DNA of 10,904 nt. Origin: Chloromonas sp. AAM2. Its lineage: Eukaryota > Chlorophyta > Chlorophyceae > Chlamydomonadales > Chlamydomonadaceae. Of the stretch, positions 7,639 to 10,904 are shown piece after piece. The notes below the pieces were generated by a model. That model was not told the origin of the DNA. It was given only the letters and a program-made list of their open reading frames with translations, and made no database searches. Position numbers and translations under genes: made by a program. The stretch is taken from NCBI GenBank assembly GCA_004335635.1, contig QAXH01001762.1:1-10904 (forward strand), written 5' to 3'. The first letter of the stretch is position 1. Every line of letters starts with the position of its first letter.

Positions 7639-7790
7639 AAAAAAAGAACTTTGCCAGTTCTGGGACAATTCCTGGGAATGGCACCGTGATGAGGCTGTCA
7701 GTTGTCTGTGGGAGTAGTCTTTTGAGGAGTGTGTTCATACTAGATTTTTATTCCCAGGAACTGTCCCAGAACTGGCAAACTTCTTTTTTT
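7639..7790. repeat. Long near-perfect hairpin (41-bp arms)
   Basis: Arms 7639-7679 and 7750-7790 are reverse complements at 39 of 41 positions, with a 70-base loop. The outer ends are A7 on the left and a T-rich run on the right, continuing to 7805. It could be a MITE-like element, a small-RNA precursor or a transcribed fold-back. No target-site duplication is obvious at the edges. Confidence 0.8.
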
Positions 7791-7805
7791 TCTTTTTTTT
7801 TTTTT
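7784..7805 (+). repeat. T-rich tract
   Basis: Eight T, a C, then thirteen T, overlapping the outer end of the hairpin's right arm. It might be a trace of a poly(A) tail read on the minus strand or a replication-slippage tract. Confidence 0.85.
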
Positions 7806-8493
7806 CGTCTTGCTTGCTGAATCAATCAAAGTTGCATTATGAGAATTGGATGCAACCAGAAGTCCAGAACTGATGAATAAGCACAACCTGCCTCGTGTTG
7901 AAAAGTCGGCTGCCGTTGCAAGTCTGGAGTGTACGGGAGCAGAGACGACGTAAACAGATGCTAATACGATGCTGTTGTTAGTTGGCAGCTGGCAAGGAGA
8001 TAAGAACCTCAACTGGCATCGCTCAAACTTTACTTAAGTTGCACCACCCAATATAACCGTCAGCGTGCGCAACAGCACCTGGTGATACTGGCTGAGGTGG
8101 GACACCGTGCATGTGGCGTCAGCCGCCCACTGTGCTCGCTCGCTCTTAATCACATCACTGTTTGTGTTCCCTCCCTCCCTCTTTCGCCCCCACTGAGCAG
8201 TACTCCCCGGACTGAAGGCCATGTGAACAACAACAACAATCAAATCACAGTGCCTATCGCAAAAGCAACGAAAGGTGTTAGGTGTCCGAACCAAACACAT
8301 CCTACAAGGAATCCACAATCCGCTCGCCTGCACCATCAAACACTAGCAACCAGCCAACAACACTCGATCAATCAGTCAGCTTGGGCTGGTGCGACAGAAC
8401 AGTACATAGGTTCAGTCTCCCCTTCAAACATCTGACAATCCATCTCCGATCCAGGCATGACTCGATAGCGTTCGTGCTCAATGCATTTCCGCG

Positions 8494-8516
8494 CCCCAGG
8501 GAAAACCTCCCTGGGG
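8494..8516. other. Small perfect hairpin in TTC27 3' UTR region
   Basis: CCCCAGGG at 8494-8501 pairs with CCCTGGGG at 8509-8516 across a 7-base loop. It lies about 75 bases past the TTC27 stop on the minus strand. It may be a structured 3' UTR element; function unknown. Confidence 0.5.
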
Positions 8517-8591
8517 ACTCTGCTCAAAAGAAGAAAACTGAAGTTGCCAACCCTTTCACGAATGCTGCTGCAAGAGATAATCATAAACACT

Positions 8592-8906
8592 TTATGCTTG
8601 TGCTGCCTTGGCTGCCTTCATCGCCTCCTCTTCAAGCTGCACCACCTCCTGCAACACCTGCTCCATCCGTTTCCAAGCCACGTGCTCAGAAAACGCCTGC
8701 TCGCACTGCTTGAGCACGCCCCTAAGCTGCATGCGAGCCGCTGCCAGTTCGCGTGTGGCAGGCTTAGGGACTGTACTGCCGCTGCCTGCCGCTATACTGC
8801 TCTTGTACAGCTGAACGTACGACTCGGCCAGTTCGGTTGAGGCGGTTGCCATCTCCACAAACCGTTTCTCGTCTGACTTGTATGAGGTGCCAGTCAGGGC
8901 ACGCAC
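8592..8906 (-). CDS. TTC27: TTC27 last exon: C-terminal helices
   Basis: Acceptor TGTGCAG, phase 0, 104 codons then TAA. It begins VRALTGTSYKSDEKRFVEMA, continues with an amphipathic helical stretch and the block AAARMQLRGVLKQCEQAF, which parallels the family motif of SSVRLNLRGLL type, and ends in a Glu/Lys/Ala-rich helix. Confidence 0.88.
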   Translation of the reverse strand: MRALTGTSYKSDEKRFVEMATASTELAESYVQLYKSSIAAGSGSTVPKPATRELAAARMQLRGVLKQCEQAFSEHVAWKRMEQVLQEVVQLEEEAMKAAKAAQA

Positions 8907-10569
8907 CTGCACACAAAGGCAAGTACCAACACAATGGTGGCCCGCTAACCAGTACAGTCTGCAGTGCGTACGTCAGCTGCTAGATGGGTTCTATTTATGA
9001 ATGGCTTGCCCTCGGGGTCTTGCCGATCTGTACACTGGACAGCGATGAAGTGATGACCTCACTGTCTTACCGTAGCCCCACTGCCACACCATCCATGCAC
9101 CAGCGGCTGTGACACGCCCTCATCCAACCGCCCGTGCAAGCTGCACAGCCGCTTCTTTACCTGTTTCAGCAGTGCTTCCTTGGCGCTCTCCTCGTGTCCC
9201 GTGAGCCTGTAGAACCGCCCCAGGCAGCCCCACAGGCCCGGGGAGCAGCAGGGCAGGTTGACGGCCTGCTTTAGTAACTGACCCAATGAGGCCCTGTGAA
9301 GGTGTGAAGGGTCAGTTTGTGTGGAAATTGAATCGTTTTACAGACTTTACAAGGCAAGCTGTAGGTTCACGGCCTCCTTCAATAGCTGACCCAATAGGGA
9401 GCTGTGAAACCGCGGGAAAGCTGTTGCTGGTATACAAATAACAGAAATTACACATACACAACGCTAGCAAGCCGTGCAAGAGACGAGGCAGCCAGCCATG
9501 CCAGAGACCCACACCCCTTCCTCCCCTGCCGCCTGCAACATCTGCCAGTTTCGTTGCTAGAGAATAGTGTGCTCCTCTGACTGTTCACTAATACCATCCT
9601 CCCTTGACGCTACCATTTGGCATACTGTTGCTAGAGATAGCTGTACTTTCTCACACATACCTGAGCTGTTGGTGTGACCGCTCCTCCGCACTCGCCACGT
9701 CCTGTTCATACTGGGAGGGACCCCGGCTTGCCGGCTCAGCAGTCACGTGCTCGTCGGTTTCTTCCCCCTCCATGACCGTTTCTAACCCAACCGCAGGCGG
9801 CAGAATCCCTGGGAGGTCTAACAGCCATGCCCCCAGCCCCTGCTCTCCCTCATCGCCATCCTCAGGCATGTCAGGGGCAGTTGTGGTGGTTGAGTTTTCC
9901 GTTTCGGTGACGGATCCTGGCGGCTGGGCGATGACGTCCACCAGTGCTGTGACGGTTTCCAGAGGCATGCGCTGGCCATGAGATAAATTCAAGACCTGTA
10001 AAAGCAGTACCATCATTCATGCATTGATGGGAAATTATACGCATTACGAAATCATGGTGCAAGAAGGCGACCCTTCCAGTGCAAACTCGTACTAACTGGA
10101 GCTATCATAACCATAGTGCTACTAATGCTACTATTGATAACAATTGTGATGATGATAATAATACGGGTCATGATGACAGTGATGATCATTCTGCTGCATG
10201 CCTGCCAACACTAGCTTGCCTGTCCCTCGTCTCTTCCTACCTGCTTGGCCGCCTGCAGTGCCTGTGCGTGCGCCCCCGCCTTGAGAGCCACTGAGCCGTA
10301 GTTCTCCCACACCTGCCAACTGTCCCGCTTGTGCCTGTAAGGCAGAAGGAGCGTGGGAACAGATGCAGGTTTCGTTCAGTACTGGTCGTCTGCAAGGTGT
10401 GCTTGTAGGGAGTTCTTGACTGGTGCGTTGCAACTGACAGCATGATCGCTCCTCATCCTTGCCGAGCCTGTGCATGCAGGACCTCAAGTGAAATACGAGC
10501 ATTGATTCGGCATCGTTCGTGAGGTCGAGAAGCCAACCAAAAAACTGATTCCGCGACGGCGTTTGCTAG

Positions 10570-10627
<58 letters not shown>

Positions 10628-10854
10628 TGGTTCACAATCAACGATGCTGAACAACAGCAACTGGGGCACACCCATGCACCGGTTGCATGCCATGGTGTGC
10701 ACTTGTCCGCTCGCCCGGTACCCATGACCCACTTGACGCAGTGGCTAAGTGCGCTGTACGCCTCCTTGGTCCTGCCCATGTCGCTGAACAGGGCTGCCAG
10801 GTTGTTCCACGCCTCGCCGTGGTCCGCCTGCTGCTGGGTCACGCGAGTGAACGC
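8592..10854 (-). CDS. TTC27: TTC27-like TPR protein, C-terminal part (5'-partial, five exons)
   Basis: Exons in minus-strand order: 10854-10733, 10334-10241, 9995-9661, 9293-9161 and 8906-8592 (stop TAA). All are joined by GT..AG introns with matching phases (2, 0, 2, 0), giving about 332 residues. TPR-type helices are visible: GEAWNNLAALFSDMGRTKEA, then WQVWENYGSVALKAGAHAQA. The block SWQVWENYG and its spacing from VK match the TTC27/Emw1 family, as do the later GLWGCLGRFYRLTGHEESAK helix pair and the closing charged helices. The protein acts as a TPR scaffold; yeast Emw1 is essential and linked to cell-wall integrity, while the exact role in algae is unknown. Exon three carries a long acidic, low-complexity linker. 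The N-terminal exons lie beyond the right edge. The TPR call is secure; the TTC27 call is from remembered family sequence. Confidence 0.85.
9161..9293 (-). CDS. TTC27: TTC27 exon D: GLWGCLGRFYRLTGHEE
   Basis: The acceptor TTCACAG is followed by one base and 44 codons, starting ASLGQLLKQAVNL, then GLWGCLGRFYRLTGHEESAK, ending ALLKQ at donor GTAAAG. It corresponds to the family region containing IWRLYAHVYG in the human protein. Confidence 0.85.
9351..9401 (-). other. Candidate 51-nt cassette or vestigial exon (duplicate of exon D start)
   Basis: Within the intron between exons C and D. Acceptor TTTCACAG at 9402, donor GTAAAG at 9350. The length is divisible by three and the phase fits: it accepts the two bases left by exon C and leaves two bases for exon D. 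It encodes SLLGQLLKEAVNLQ, mirroring SLGQLLKQAVNL of exon D, with mostly synonymous or conservative codon changes. It could be an alternatively included exon or a decaying duplicate. Confidence 0.45.
9661..9995 (-). CDS. TTC27: TTC27 exon C: helix then acidic linker
   Basis: Acceptor TTTACAG, phase 0. It starts VLNLSHGQRMPLETVTALVD, then about 70 residues rich in Glu, Asp, Thr, Pro and Gly, including a TTTT run and PEDGDEGEQG, and ends in a charged helix EERSHQQL. It ends two bases into a codon before donor GTATGT. The linker is probably disordered and lineage-specific. Confidence 0.85.
10130..10190. repeat. Degenerate GAT/AAT trinucleotide-rich stretch
   Basis: GATGATGATAATAATA followed by ATGATGACAGTGATGATCA inside the TTC27 intron between exons B and C. 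Simple-sequence repeat without an inferred role. Confidence 0.6.
10241..10334 (-). CDS. TTC27: TTC27 exon B: SWQVWENYG
   Basis: The acceptor TTACAG is followed by one base completing Lys and 31 codons, HKRDSWQVWENYGSVALK through AAKQ, with donor GTAGGA. It forms the helix pair after the exon A repeat. Confidence 0.88.
10572..10626. repeat. (GT)n microsatellite
   Basis: Fifty-five bases of uninterrupted GT (CA on the TTC27 strand), about 27 units, in the intron between TTC27 exons A and B. Confidence 0.95.
10733..10854 (-). CDS. TTC27: TTC27 exon A: TPR AWNNLAAL
   Basis: Acceptor CTTGCAG after a C-rich tract. The exon starts in phase 0 with AFTRVTQQQ, then GEAWNNLAALFSDMGRTKEA, and ends two bases into a Lys codon before donor GTGGGT. 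Choosing this donor keeps the five-residue spacing between VK and WQ seen in the family. Confidence 0.85.
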
Positions 10855-10866
10855 CTGCAAGAGAAA

Positions 10867-10904
10867 GGGAGTAGTGAGGGGGTAGTGAGGGGGTAGTGAC
10901 GGGG
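10867..10904. repeat. 12-bp G-rich repeats; C-rich polypyrimidine tract of the TTC27 intron
   Basis: The unit GTAGTGAGGGGG occurs about three times. The plus strand has four G-runs separated by 6-7 bases, compatible with a G-quadruplex. On the minus strand it forms the C-rich tract just upstream of the exon A acceptor. It runs to the window edge. Confidence 0.65.

Larger units (their letters stand above)
6432..8591. other. Convergent intergenic region, 3' UTRs
   Basis: No convincing coding region, tRNA or other RNA gene is seen in these 2.16 kb. It should hold the FEN1 3' UTR on the left and the TTC27 3' UTR on the right. Contents that can be supported are a CAGG repeat, a short direct repeat, a TGTAA word, a long hairpin and a small hairpin near the TTC27 stop, each listed separately. 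Open frames here are short and lack protein-like patterns. Confidence 0.6.

Noticed and set aside
7740..8012. Minus-strand frame ending in a Lys-rich stretch
   Set aside because: The Lys run is the T tract next to the hairpin and the rest has no protein-like pattern.
9059..9160. In-frame continuation of TTC27 exon D for about 33 codons to a stop
   Set aside because: A strong GTAAAG donor sits at 9160 and splicing to 8906 gives a phase-matched family-like junction (LLKQ-VRAL). The continuation does not look like the family.
10484..10732. Minus-strand frame with a His/Thr repeat
   Set aside because: Product of the (GT)n microsatellite within a TTC27 intron.

Overview
This is nuclear DNA from a eukaryote, most likely a chlorophyte green alga. 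The coding pieces are short GC-rich exons with GT..AG introns of about 250-550 bases. The introns are full of simple repeats: CA/GT, GTGATG, CACGTG-containing 10-mers and CAGG. The two recognisable proteins resemble green-lineage versions of conserved eukaryotic proteins. No bacterial operon, rRNA, tRNA or CRISPR array was seen. All functional calls come from reading translated exons against remembered family features; no search was run.

Layout. 1-1294: a GC-rich block with unidentified minus-strand reading frames broken by two frame changes, with inverted repeats at both ends; it looks like an inserted or decayed element. 1295-1643: non-coding, and the intron before the first visible FEN1 exon. 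1644-6431 (+): seven exons of FEN1 (flap endonuclease 1), from about human residue 104 to the stop; the N-terminal exons are not in the window. 6432-8591: about 2.2 kb between convergent genes, holding both 3' UTRs and a near-perfect 41-bp-arm hairpin. 8592-10854 (-): five exons of a TPR protein that fits the C-terminal part of TTC27 (yeast Emw1); its N-terminal part lies beyond the right edge.

The most unusual signal is in the last FEN1 intron. The frame of the penultimate exon stays open for another 467 codons past a good splice donor. It encodes a Pro/Thr/Ala/Ser-rich tail with eleven Arg-rich blocks (RPRARK type), all in the same frame, with repeated peptides written in different synonymous codons. 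This suggests a long-tailed FEN1 isoform, or an extra protein segment between the nuclease core and the PCNA-binding PIP box. A second unusual signal is a 51-base, phase-compatible duplicate of the start of a TTC27 exon inside the preceding intron, a candidate cassette exon.

The two genes are not known to share a pathway. FEN1 processes Okazaki-fragment flaps and acts in base-excision repair; TTC27 is a TPR scaffold or chaperone-like protein. Their tail-to-tail arrangement is probably incidental.
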